Shown: positions 33,752-43,129 of the stretch, one piece after another | Layout: each line of letters begins with the position of its first letter | Numbering within the stretch: position 1 is the first letter of the stretch | Assembly (NCBI GenBank): GCA_963749675.1 | Contig: CAVVNT010000001.1 | Coordinates: forward strand, 1,240,001 to 1,304,000 | Direction: 5' to 3' | Length of the DNA: 64,000 nucleotides | Origin: Roseitranquillus sp963749675 | GTDB lineage: Bacteria > Pseudomonadota > Alphaproteobacteria > Rhodobacterales > Rhodobacteraceae | Program-made: the position numbers and the translations under genes | Notes under the pieces: generated by a model | What the model saw: the letters and a program-made list of their open reading frames with translations, nothing else | Told to the model about the DNA's origin: nothing | Database searches by the model: none

Positions 33752-36160
33752 ATGAACGATCATATCCGCGATACCCACCCCGTCCTGCCGCTGCGCGACA
33801 TCGTCGTGTTCCCGCACATGATCGTCCCGCTTTTCGTCGGGCGCGAGAAGTCCGTGCGCGCGTTGGAAGAGGTGATGGCGGACGACAAGCAGATCCTGCT
33901 GTCGAGCCAGATCGACCCCAGCGTCGACGATCCCACTACAGACGGCATCTACCATGTCGGCGTCCTCGCCAACGTCTTGCAGCTGCTGAAATTACCTGAC
34001 GGCACTGTGAAAGTGCTGGTCGAGGGGCGCACCCGCGTAAAGATCGTGGAGTATGTCGAGAACGACTCGTTCTTCGAGGCGCGCGCTGAAGAGCTGACCG
34101 AGGAGGCCGGGGAGGCCGACACAATCGCCGCGTTGACCAGGTCGGTCGCCGAGGAGTTCGAGCGCTACGCGAAGGTCAAGAAGAACATTCCCGAGGAGGC
34201 CCTGGCCTCCGTGGCCGAGACCAAAGAGCCGGCCAAGCTCGCTGACACGGTGGCAGGCCATCTGGGCGTCGAGGTCGGGCAGAAGCAGGTGCTGCTTGAG
34301 ACGCTGGCAGTCGCCGAGCGGCTGGAGAAGGTCTATGGCTTGATGCAGGGCGAGATGTCGGTCCTGCAGGTCGAGAAGAAGATTAAGACCCGCGTCAAGA
34401 GCCAGATGGAGCGCACCCAGCGTGAATACTACCTGAATGAGCAGATGAAGGCCATTCAGAAGGAGCTGGGTGACGGCGAGGACGGCCAGAACGAGGTCGC
34501 CGAGCTGGAGAAGCGCATCTCGGAGACGAAGCTTAGCAAGGAGGCGCTGGAGAAGGCGGAGGCCGAGGTCAAGAAGCTGAAGTCGATGTCGCCGATGTCG
34601 GCCGAGGCGACGGTCGTGCGCAACTACCTCGACTGGATGCTGTCGATCCCGTGGGGCGTGAAGTCCCGCGTCAAGAAGGATCTGACCCGCGCCCAGAAGG
34701 TGCTGGACGACGATCATTACAGCCTCGAGAAGGTCAAGGAGCGCATCGTCGAGTACCTTGCCGTGCAGCAGCGGTCGAAGAAGTTGCGCGGGCCGATCCT
34801 GTGCCTCGTCGGGCCTCCGGGAGTCGGCAAGACGTCGCTTGGCAAGTCCGTGGCGCGCGCGACTGGGCGGGAGTTCATCCGCATCTCGCTTGGCGGCGTT
34901 CGGGACGAGTCGGAGATCCGCGGCCACCGCCGGACCTACATCGGCTCGATGCCGGGCAAGATCATCCAGTCGCTGAAGAAGGCGAAGACGACGAACCCGC
35001 TCATCCTGTTGGACGAGATCGACAAGATGGGGCAGGATTTCCGCGGCGACCCAGCCAGCGCGATGCTGGAGGTGCTCGACCCCGAGCAGAACTCGACCTT
35101 CGTCGACCACTACCTGGAGGTGGAGTACGACCTGTCGAACGTGATGTTCATCACCACGGCGAACTCGTACAACATGCCCTCGCCGCTGCTCGATCGGATG
35201 GAGATCATCACGCTCGCCGGCTATACCGAGGATGAGAAGCTGGAGATCGCCAAGCGGCACCTGATCCCGAAGCAGATCAAGAACCACGGCCTCAAGTCGC
35301 GCGAGTTCGAACTGACGGACGAGGCGCTGCACGAGATGATCCGCGTCTACACTCGCGAGGCGGGCGTCCGGAACCTCGAGCGCGAGATCGCCAAGCTCTG
35401 CCGGAAGGCGGTGACCCGGATCGTGCGGAAGGACACCGACAAGGTCGTGGTCACCGCCGACAACCTTGACGACTTCCTCGGCGTCAAGAAATTCCGCTAC
35501 GGCCTCGCCGAGCGGGAGGACCAGATCGGCGCCGTCACGGGCCTCGCCTGGACGCAAGTCGGCGGCGACCTTCTGTCGATCGAGGCGCTCCGGCTGCCGG
35601 GCAAGGGCAGGATGAAAACGACCGGCAAGTTGGGCGACGTCATGAAGGAGTCGATCGACGCGGCATCCTCTTTCGTCCGGTCGATTGCGCCATCGGTCGG
35701 GGTGAAGCCGACCAAGTTCGACCACATGGACATCCACGTCCACGTGCCTGAAGGTGCGACGCCCAAGGACGGTCCCAGCGCGGGCGTCGCGATGGTGACC
35801 TCGATCGTGTCGGTGCTGACGCAGATCCCGGTGCGCAAGGACATCGCGATGACGGGCGAGGTGACGTTGCGCGGCAATGTGCTGCCGATCGGCGGTCTGA
35901 AGGAGAAGCTGCTCGCGGCGCTGCGCGGCGGGATCACTACGGTGCTGATCCCGGAGGAGAATGAGAAGGACCTCGTCGAGATCCCGGACAACGTGAAGGA
36001 GGGCTTGACGATCATTCCCGTCGGACACGTGCGGGACGTCCTGAAGCACGCACTGGTCCGCGAGCCCGAGCCCATCGATTGGGACGAGGCGGCGGAGGAG
36101 GCGGCGGCCGCTGCGGCGGCGGCCAAGAAGGACGAGGCTCCAGCGGCGACGGCACATTGA
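33752..36160 (+). CDS. lon: ATP-dependent protease La
   Basis: The protein has 802 residues. An N-terminal substrate-recognition LON domain (HPVLPLRDIVVFPHMIVPLF) and a coiled-coil linker lead into an AAA+ module with Walker A GPPGVGKTS (K360) and Walker B LILLDEIDKMG. The C-terminal peptidase has the catalytic Ser676 in PKDGPSAG and Lys719 in GGLKEKL. It degrades damaged and short-lived regulatory proteins. AAGGAAG lies just upstream of the ATG. The alanine/lysine-rich tail is usual in alphaproteobacteria. It is the last intact chromosomal gene before the IS block. Confidence 0.97.
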   Translation: MNDHIRDTHPVLPLRDIVVFPHMIVPLFVGREKSVRALEEVMADDKQILLSSQIDPSVDDPTTDGIYHVGVLANVLQLLKLPDGTVKVLVEGRTRVKIVEYVENDSFFEARAEELTEEAGEADTIAALTRSVAEEFERYAKVKKNIPEEALASVAETKEPAKLADTVAGHLGVEVGQKQVLLETLAVAERLEKVYGLMQGEMSVLQVEKKIKTRVKSQMERTQREYYLNEQMKAIQKELGDGEDGQNEVAELEKRISETKLSKEALEKAEAEVKKLKSMSPMSAEATVVRNYLDWMLSIPWGVKSRVKKDLTRAQKVLDDDHYSLEKVKERIVEYLAVQQRSKKLRGPILCLVGPPGVGKTSLGKSVARATGREFIRISLGGVRDESEIRGHRRTYIGSMPGKIIQSLKKAKTTNPLILLDEIDKMGQDFRGDPASAMLEVLDPEQNSTFVDHYLEVEYDLSNVMFITTANSYNMPSPLLDRMEIITLAGYTEDEKLEIAKRHLIPKQIKNHGLKSREFELTDEALHEMIRVYTREAGVRNLEREIAKLCRKAVTRIVRKDTDKVVVTADNLDDFLGVKKFRYGLAEREDQIGAVTGLAWTQVGGDLLSIEALRLPGKGRMKTTGKLGDVMKESIDAASSFVRSIAPSVGVKPTKFDHMDIHVHVPEGATPKDGPSAGVAMVTSIVSVLTQIPVRKDIAMTGEVTLRGNVLPIGGLKEKLLAALRGGITTVLIPEENEKDLVEIPDNVKEGLTIIPVGHVRDVLKHALVREPEPIDWDEAAEEAAAAAAAAKKDEAPAATAH

Positions 36161-36235
36161 TCGCACTGGTCTGAAGCATGAAAAGGGGGAAGCGACGGCT
36201 TGACGCATTCCGCCGCTTAGAAGACAGCCTGCACG

Positions 36236-36260
36236 GCCTGTCGGATGATCTCCGGCAGGC
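36236..36260 (+). terminator. Hairpin downstream of lon
   Basis: GCCTGTCGG and CCGGCAGGC pair over 9 bp with one G-U and a 7-nt loop, 75 bases after the lon stop. No T run follows, so termination is uncertain. Nothing else is recognisable between lon and the next decayed gene. Confidence 0.35.
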
Positions 36261-36407
36261 CGTTGTCTTATGAGGGTTATTTGCTCGCGGGTGTGGCACA
36301 ACCATCCGGTGAGGCCGCGCGCAGCTGCGCCGGGAAACACTTTCTACGGGATTTCCGATCACTTCGCTTCGCGGAGGACCTAAACGGCCAATCTACGGAG
36401 CGACATA

Positions 36408-37262
36408 GTGATCAAGACTCGAGGCCCCTTGCAGGTCAGGACGCTGCCGAAGCTCTCTGTCTCCCAACTGTATCCTCAACAGCGAGAGGAAATCAACCTC
36501 AACACCTGCGGCGACCCGGACTGCGGAAACTATGGCGTTGCGGCCGATCCGATCTTCGACACCGCGCGGCAACTCGCCGGCGAGCGGCGGCGCAGACGAA
36601 CCCGATCATTGCGGCCGGATTGGGCTTCTACACGATGTCCTCGGTCAAGGGAGAGGAACGCATCTCGAAGGCGTTCAACTTCCACAATGCCCCCGTCATC
36701 TGGAGCGACGGCCGCCGCCTGGTCTGTCGCCACGAGAAGGAGCCGACGACCTGCAAGGTCGGCTTCGCGCTCCTCTCTAACGATCACTACACGGACGAGC
36801 TCGAACGGCTCCGCCAAGATAATGGCGTCCTCGACGGACCTCGGTGCGGCGCTTGCAACGGGCGCTGTCTTGATGCGCCGGAAGAGTTCGCCTCGAAGGG
36901 AGCTTAACGGGAAACACCCCAAGACCGGCCGACCGCTCGGCATCCGAGTGATACACAAGGACTGCCCGGATAAGGCGAAGAAGGGCTGGCGCTTCACGGT
37001 GTCTCGGGACCATCAGTGCCAACGAGACCGGGAAGACAACATCAAGATCCTGACGATGCTGGTCAATGGGGCCTCCATCAACAGCATCCAGCGCGTCCTG
37101 ACCGATCCCCGAACCGGCAAACGCGCAGGAATGTCTCGAATCTGCGACCGGATCTTCTGGCTCGAGAGACACTGCCCGCGTTTGAGCGGGCGCAGCTCAC
37201 GAGGTGGCGCGATGAGCTAAAGCGCCAGGCTGTCTCTCGTCACACCCGGATTGCGCACGACG
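36408..37262 (+). pseudogene. Decayed zinc-ribbon protein gene, 3' end removed by IS3
   Basis: The product must be read in three frames: LNTCGDPDCGNYGVAADPIF in the first, then GFYTMSSVKGEERISKAFNF and LDGPRCGACN in another, then GIRVIHKDCPDKAKKGWRF and FERAQLTRWRDELKRQ. Paired cysteines suggest an N-terminal zinc ribbon. The text after SRHTRIAHDD is cut by the end of an IS3 element. I do not recognise the family with confidence; the layout (zinc ribbon, helical middle, missing C-terminal domain) suggests a DDE transposase or a DNA-binding protein. At least three frameshifts show it is dead. Confidence 0.5.
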
Positions 37263-37264
37263 AC

Positions 37265-37607
37265 AGAGGTGGTTCGGTTGGTCTGAACAGTTTCCGGGTT
37301 GTCGCTAAGTGGATCTCCGCCTTGGTTGCGCCGCCGCCGGGATTGGCGTCAGCTGATTGAGACCGGCTTGGTCGGGGGGCCGCCCGCCATGCGACGAATG
37401 CGGCCGCGTCCCGTTGCAGAAGCTCAGATACCGGCCGATCGAGGCCCGAGCTTCGGAGACGCTGGCGTAGGCGCGCAAGTAGACCTCCTCGTATTTCACC
37501 GTCCGCCAGAGGCGCTCGACGAAGACGCCGTCGCGCCAGGCGCCCTTGCCGTCCATGCTGATGGCGATCTCGGCATCCTTCAGCACCTTGGTGAAGTCGA
37601 CGCTGGT
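37265..37607 (-). mobile_element. IS3-family fragment A: transposase C-terminus and right end
   Basis: Read leftward, DFTKVLKDAEIAISMDGKGA, then RDGVFVERLWRTVKYEEVYLRAY and the stop at 37305 are the last third of an IS3-type OrfB, containing the final catalytic Glu (VERLWR). The element's terminal repeat follows at 37265-37308. This 44-bp end recurs, inverted and nearly identical, at 49639-49682. The left part of this copy is missing; it is cut at its other side by an IS30-type end. Confidence 0.8.
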
Positions 37608-37642
37608 TCGCAGGGCGGTCTCAACCGGTCGTCGCAACGCTT
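37605..37642 (+). repeat. 38-bp IS-junction repeat, copy 1
   Basis: These 38 bases are identical to 47628-47665 and lie in the same direction. They contain the end of the IS3 OrfB target plus what is probably the terminal repeat of an IS30-family element (GGCGGTCTCAACCGG inward). Here only the terminus of the IS30 element remains; at the other copy the transposase follows. Confidence 0.65.
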
Positions 37643-38562
37643 TCAGATTGCGCGGTCGTCAGCAGCTCGGCGGCAGTCAGAATCTCCGGATCGAGGTTCT
37701 GCGCCCCGACCGCCTTGCGGATATCGGGTAGCGCGTGCCGAACGGCGGCAAGGAAGGCCGCTCCGGAGTTCTCCAGCAGATGCCACCTGTCGGCGACCTG
37801 CACCGCGTTTGGCAAGGCCCGCGCCACGGCGCCGCGGTACCCGCCGTTCCGATCGCGGGCGACGACCTCGATCTGGGGATGCCGGCTCAGCCAAGCTTCG
37901 ACGGTCGCGGGCTCGCGATCCGGCAGGAGGTCGATGACACGGCGCCGCTCGAGGTCGCAGATCAACGTGCCGTAGCGCTGGCCCCGTCGCCACGCCCAGT
38001 CATCGATACCGATCACACGCGGCGCTTCGGCGGCGAAATCGTTGGACAAGGCACGGGCGCCGCGCAGGAACGTGTCTTTGCTCACCGGCAGCAATAGGCG
38101 GCCCGCGAGGGCTTGCGCCGGGCGTCCGCCCAACGCCAGGCCGAGGTGGCGCACCAGCCCCTGCAACCGCGAGGTCCGCCGGCCATGCGGGCGCGTAACC
38201 GACGGCGGAAACCGCTCCGCGAACACTCGTGTACGGCAATGCGGTGTGCGGCAACGGAGCCGCCGGACCGCCAGAACGATCCTGACGTCGCGACCATGAG
38301 CGGGAAGGTCGGCCAGCCGCCTCTGATATCTGCTGTGCTGGCGACCGGAGGTCTGACCGCAGCGCAAGCACGCCGACCTGGCACTCGATGCGCGAGCATG
38401 CACGACCACCATGCTCCCGGAGACCTCGATCCGTTCCGTCTTCAAACCGTCGGGTAGAAATCGCTCCCGCTCCGTTCTGCTCATCATCGGCCACCTCCCA
38501 TGAAGATCGCCAAAATGTAGCTTCCGACGGCCCTACGCTGCACCAAATCTGCGACAGAACCC
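37643..38562 (-). mobile_element. ISL3-family fragment 1: truncated transposase and left end
   Basis: The transposase starts at 38487 (MMSRTERERFLPDGLKTER) and includes the zinc-finger domain (CLRCGQTS, CRTPHCRTRVF), the first DDE block (IGIDDWAWRRGQRYGTLICD) and VVARDRNGGYRGAV. It is cut off after EILTAAE by the IS30 end, so the final Glu is missing. The left terminal repeat, with GCGACAGAACCC at 38551-38562, is intact and abuts an IS256 gene. It is about 95% identical by eye to the copy at 41.3-42.9 kb. Confidence 0.85.
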
Positions 38563-39515
38563 AAGAAAGCCCCGAGCTTCTCGTTCTTGTTCTCCTGCGC
38601 GAAGATCGTCTTCAGCATCGCCGCAACCGCCGTGCGCTGCTTGGCAGGGGCGTGCGCCAACGCATTGCGCATCCGGTGAATCGTGCATCTCTGATGCGTG
38701 GCGTTGAACACCCGGCGAGCCGCCGCGACAACGGGGTTTATCGAGATATACCAACTTTTCACCACACGCCACCTCGCTCGGCGGAGGGCAGGCCCTTGTC
38801 GGCGATCACCAGCTTGACGCCGCGCAGACCGCGATCGGCGAGGCTGCGCAGGAAGTCGGTCCAGAAGGTCTCGGCTTCCGAAGGCCCCGTCGCGACGCCG
38901 TTCGCCATTGTGCTTGAACCAATGGCGCATCAATGGCTCACCCTCGCGCTTGCCGTCCTCGTTCACCGCGACGGCGATTATCACGGCCCGGCTGACGATC
39001 CGACCGCCCTCGCGGACCTTGAGGTAGGTGGCATCGAGCCAGAGATAGGGCCAGGCTCCCTCCAGGGGCCGGGCGAGAAACGCGTTCACGCGATTCGTCG
39101 ATCTCGACGCAAAGCCGGCTGACCTGGCTTCTGGACATGCCGCCCGCGCCCATGGCCTTGACAAGGTCGTCCACGGACCGGGTAGAGACGCCGTGGACGT
39201 AGGCTTCCTCGATCACCGCCACGAGGGCCTTCTCGGCCGTGCGGCGCGGCTCGAGAAAGCTCGGGAAGTAGCTGCCCTTGCGCAGCTTCGGGATCTCCAG
39301 CGCAATGCGTCCGGCGCGGGTGTCCCAATCGCGGTCGCGGTATCCGTTCCGCTGCACCTCGCGCAGGGCGAACGCGCGCCCTTCGCCGCGCCCGTCCGCG
39401 CCTCGACTTTCAGTTCCATGATCCGCTCGGCCGCGAAGGCCAGCATCTCGCGCACGAGGTCGCCATCGGCCTGCTTCTCAACCAGCTCGATCAGCGCCTT
39501 TCTCTCGTCGGTCAT
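38563..39515 (-). pseudogene. IS256-family transposase, frameshifted and truncated by ISL3
   Basis: From MTDERKALIELVEKQADGDL at 39515 the Mutator-type transposase continues in several frames: MQRNGYRDRDWDTRAGRIAL, LWLDATYLKVREGGRIVSRA (first Asp), then NATHQRCTIHRMRNALAH. It stops at NEKLGAFLG, where the ISL3 end is inserted, so the C-terminal Glu region is gone. At least four frame changes are needed. The 217 bases upstream, to 39732, show no other feature. Confidence 0.8.
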
Positions 39516-40086
39516 CGGCGTCTCCGTTCCGGTTCCAGGTCTTTCAACCCGAACCTTCTCCGAAGACCGGCGATGGCCGTCAGCGTCACCCCCGGCCGCG
39601 CGCTGCGCTACGCCGAAGGCTCCGCGCGCGGCCTCCTACACCACTTAACTTAGCGTAATCGCCTCTCGCACCTGCCACACGCTCGTGTTGCAGGATCGGT
39701 CTGTCGCTTCGGTCCCCGCCGAAGCCCTGAGCATGGAGAGAACGATAGGTGTATTTGCTGCGCTGGACGTGTCGCAGGAGGAAACGGCGATCTGCCTGGT
39801 TGAGCAGGACGGTGCGATCCTGGCGGAGGCCAAGGTCCCGACATGTCCTGATGCTATTGCCAGCCGGCTCACGAAGCACTCCGATGGCCTCGATCGGGTC
39901 GGCATGGAAAAGGGGGTGTGACTCAATTTTGGTGCAGCCTCCTACGCGGCGACGACGAGCTGGGCGCGAAGGAGGTCGAGGTTGGCGCGACCGTACATCT
40001 GATGGGGTGGACGGCCTCTGCACCCAAGCCGGCGGCGCGGGTTAAGTGGCCGTATGACCGCGTCGTCTCCAGAGGAGCTGCCCACC

Positions 40087-41130
40087 ATGGAAGTCACCAC
40101 CATCGGACTGGATATCGCAAAGAATGTGTTCCAGGTTCATGCCGTCGACGCCGAAGGCGCGGCCGTTCTGCGCCGCAAGGTACGCCGCGGCGAAGTGCTG
40201 CCCTTCTTTTCGCGTCTTGCACCCTGCGTTGTCGGGATCGAGGCCTGCGCCACGTCGCATCATTGGGCTCGGGAGTTGACCGAGCTGGGGCACAAGGTGC
40301 GGCTCATCCCGCCCTCATACGTGAAGCCCTACGTCCGACGAGGCAAGAACGACGCGGCCGACGCTGCGGCGATCGCCGAAGCGGTGTCGCGTCCGTCGAT
40401 GCGTTTCGTCCCGATCAAGTCGACCGACCAACAGGCCGTGATGGTGCTCCACCGCAGCCGTGAACTCCTGGTCAAGCAGCGAACGATGCTGATCAACGCG
40501 CTCCGATGCCATCTCGCGGAGTTCGGGATCGTCGCGGCTCAGAAGAGGATCGGCTTGGCTCAACTCGTCGCCATCGTGAGGGGCGGCGCCAACGGGGGCC
40601 TGCCGCCGATGGCGTGCCGCGCGCTTGAAACGTTGATCGTGCAGATGGAGCAGGCGCAGGTAGAGATCGTTCAACTCGACAAGCAGATCGAAGCTCATCA
40701 CAGGTCCGATCCCGTCAGCCGTCGATTGGGCACGATCCCAGGCGTCGGCCCCCTCATCGCGACCGCGATCGCGGCGACCATGCTCGACCCGAGCCACTTT
40801 CGCAGTGGTCGCGAGTTCGCCGCTTGGCTTGGCCTCGTACCGAGGCAGAACTCGAGCGGCGGCAAAGAGCGGCTCGGCCGCATCTCGCGACAGGGCAATC
40901 GATATCTGCGCCGGCTGCTCGTGGTAGGGGCAACGTCCGTTCTCCGGCACGACCGAGCCAAGGCAGCTGGAAACGCCTGGTTGCGGGCCTTGCTGGAACG
41001 TAAGCCGCCGCGCCTGGTCACGGTCGCGCTGGCCAACAAGATGGCGCGGACCGCCTGGGCGCTTCTGGTTCGCGAACAGGATTATCGAAACAGCGAAACT
41101 ACCATCCCGAACGGCGCCGTCGCGATGTAG
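40087..41130 (+). CDS. IS110-family (IS1111 group) transposase, intact
   Basis: The protein has 347 residues with no break. EVTTIGLDIAKNVFQVHAVD opens the RuvC-like DEDD domain, KNDAADAAAIAEAVSRPSMRF completes the acidic set, and GTIPGVGPLIATAIAATML with the downstream NSSGGKERLGRISRQGNRYLR forms the C-terminal domain with its catalytic serine region. AGGAG precedes the ATG at 40087; an earlier ATG at 40054 lacks a site. It acts as an RNA-guided recombinase in related elements. Its host is an ISL3 element. Confidence 0.92.
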   Translation: MEVTTIGLDIAKNVFQVHAVDAEGAAVLRRKVRRGEVLPFFSRLAPCVVGIEACATSHHWARELTELGHKVRLIPPSYVKPYVRRGKNDAADAAAIAEAVSRPSMRFVPIKSTDQQAVMVLHRSRELLVKQRTMLINALRCHLAEFGIVAAQKRIGLAQLVAIVRGGANGGLPPMACRALETLIVQMEQAQVEIVQLDKQIEAHHRSDPVSRRLGTIPGVGPLIATAIAATMLDPSHFRSGREFAAWLGLVPRQNSSGGKERLGRISRQGNRYLRRLLVVGATSVLRHDRAKAAGNAWLRALLERKPPRLVTVALANKMARTAWALLVREQDYRNSETTIPNGAVAM

Positions 41131-41240
41131 GGCGTCCGCCGGGGAAGACTGCAAGGGTGGCTGATGACGTGACGAACGACCGGGAGAACCGGGATCAGGA
41201 GAACCCGTTGCAAGCGGAAGCGGCTTAGACCGCGGACATT
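41131..41240 (+). ncRNA. Right non-coding end of the IS1111-type element: possible bridge RNA
   Basis: IS1111-group elements encode a structured guide RNA in the non-coding end 3' of the transposase gene. This stretch is the only non-coding space available on that side before ISL3 sequence resumes. I cannot fold it reliably by eye, so the assignment rests on position only. Confidence 0.3.
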
Positions 41241-41334
41241 TGATTGGGACCTGATCTGCGGATCACATCGAGGCCAGCGGCCATGGAGCGCCGCGCGAAC
41301 AGGCCGGACACATGACTGCACCCATCGTCCGACG

Positions 41335-42857
41335 TCACGGAAGAACCTCCTTGCAAAGCAGAGGCCGTCCACACATGCCGCTTGAGGGTCTTCAGGCGGT
41401 TGATCTGGCCTTCCGTCTGCCCGTTGGACCAGCTCTCACGGAGCGCAGCAGCGACGGCCTCGACGTCGGCGCGAAGTCCTCTGGCGAAGGACGACAGCAC
41501 GCTGGTATCCGCCTCCGTCAACCAATCCGGCAGCTGCTCGGCACGCCCGTGGCGAACCATCTCGGCAAAGCGCTCTGTCAGGTCGCGTGACGTGACGAGA
41601 GTGGGCACCGAGGCCTCGATCCTGGCAACCGTGATGGCGTCGGCCCTGGACAGGTGATGCCGCGCGGTCGTCATCATCCTGGCGATCCTTCGCGCCGGTG
41701 GACACTTGCCTCCTGTCGCCAGATACGCCGCCTCGGCCCGGCGGCGCCGCGTTGCCCACTCGGTCACGACCCGCAAGCTGCCTTCGAACCCGGCCGCGCG
41801 CAGACGGCGCCAGAGCTCGGCGCCGTTCCTGCACCCGGCGGACCATTCCCGCTCAAGGCGCGGCAGCCAAGGCTCGAGACTGCTCTGGCGGACGCGGAAC
41901 ACGTCCTCGCGCTCGCCGCGGACGATCTGGCACGAGTTTGCGGCTCAGCCCCGTCAGGCGAACGATCCGCTTGAGGGAGACACCATCTCCGGCCATCTGG
42001 CGGACCATCCTGTTGGTGTGCTGGCGGCGCAGAAATCCCTCGTATTGCAGGCGCTCGGCGGCAGTCAGAATCTCCGCATCGAGCTTCTGCGCCCCGACCG
42101 CCTTGCGGATATCGGGCAGCGCGTGCCGAACGGCGGCAAGGAAGGCCGCTCCGGAGTTCTCCAGCGGATGCCACCTGTCGGCGACCTGCACCGCGTTTGG
42201 CAAGGCCCGCGCCACGGCGCCGCGGTACCCGCCGTTCCGATCGCGGGCGACGACCTCGATCTGGGATGCCGGCTCAGCCAGGCTTCGACGGTCGCGGGCT
42301 CGCGATCCGGCAGGAGGTCGATGACACGGCGCCGCTCGAGGTCGCAGATCAACGTGCCGTAGCGCTGGCCCCGTCGCCACGCCCAGTCATCGATACCGAT
42401 CACGCGGCGCTTCGGCGGCGAAATCGTTGGACAAGGCACGGGCGCCGCGCAGGAACGTGTCTTTGCTCACCGGCAGCAATAGGCGGCCCGCGAGGGCTTG
42501 CGCCGGGCGTCCGCCCAACGCCAGGCCGAGGTGGCGCACCAGCCCCTGCAACCGCGAGGTCCGCCGGCCATGCGGGCGCGTAACCGACGGCGGAAACCGC
42601 TCCGCGAACACTCGTGTACGGCAATGCGGTGTGCGGCAACGGAGCCGCCGGACTGACAGAACGATCCTGACGTCGCGACCATGAGCGGGAAGGTCGGCCA
42701 GCCGCCTCTGATATCTTGAGGTCTGACCGCAGCGCGGGCACGCCGATCTGGCGCTCGATGCGCGAGCATGCACGACCACCATGCTCCCGGAGACCTCGGT
42801 CCGTTCCGTCTTCAAACCGTCGGGTAGAAATCGCTCCCGCTCCGTTCTGCTCATCAT
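41335..42857 (-). pseudogene. ISL3-family transposase, full length but frameshifted
   Basis: The gene starts MMSRTERERFLPDGLKTERT and retains the zinc finger, IGIDDWAWRRGQRYGTLICD, VVARDRNGGYRGAV and the terminal NGQTEGQINRLKTLKR with the last catalytic Glu, ending MCGRPLLCKEVLP at a TGA. Frame changes occur near 42410, 42265, within the middle third and just before the C-terminus. Six codons of the zinc-finger region present in the first copy are deleted here (CGQTS joined to RYQRR). All DDE residues are present, so only indels inactivate it. Confidence 0.85.
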
Positions 42858-43129
42858 CGGCCACCTCCCGCGAAGATCGCCAAAATGTAGCTTCCGACGG
42901 CCCTACGCTGCACCAAATCTGCGACAGAACCCAAGCGGCCCACTTGCCGTATGGCTCTGGAACGCCTTGGCGGCATGGCAGGTGCCAATCGTCTGTCTCG
43001 ACGCGCGCCACGCCAACGGCGTTCCAAAGATGATGCCGAACAAGACGGATCGGCACGATGCCCGCGGGCTTGCGCAGATCGTGCGTACCGGGTGGTTCAA
43101 GGCCGTGCAGGTCAAGCGCCACGACGCCT

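Larger units (their letters stand above)
39913..42932 (-). mobile_element. ISL3-family element 2, carrying an inserted IS1111-type element
   Basis: Both ends are visible: the left end (39913 onward) and the reverse of the right end (42932 inward) agree at about 20 of 26 positions and share TTTGGTGCAGC. The transposase lies on the minus strand near the right end, and an IS110/IS1111-type element occupies the left third. The whole unit sits inside an IS110 transposase gene. No exact 8-bp target duplication is left. Confidence 0.75.

Noticed and set aside
33992..36340. A 782-codon minus-strand open frame over lon
   Set aside because: Antisense shadow of lon with no recognisable motif.
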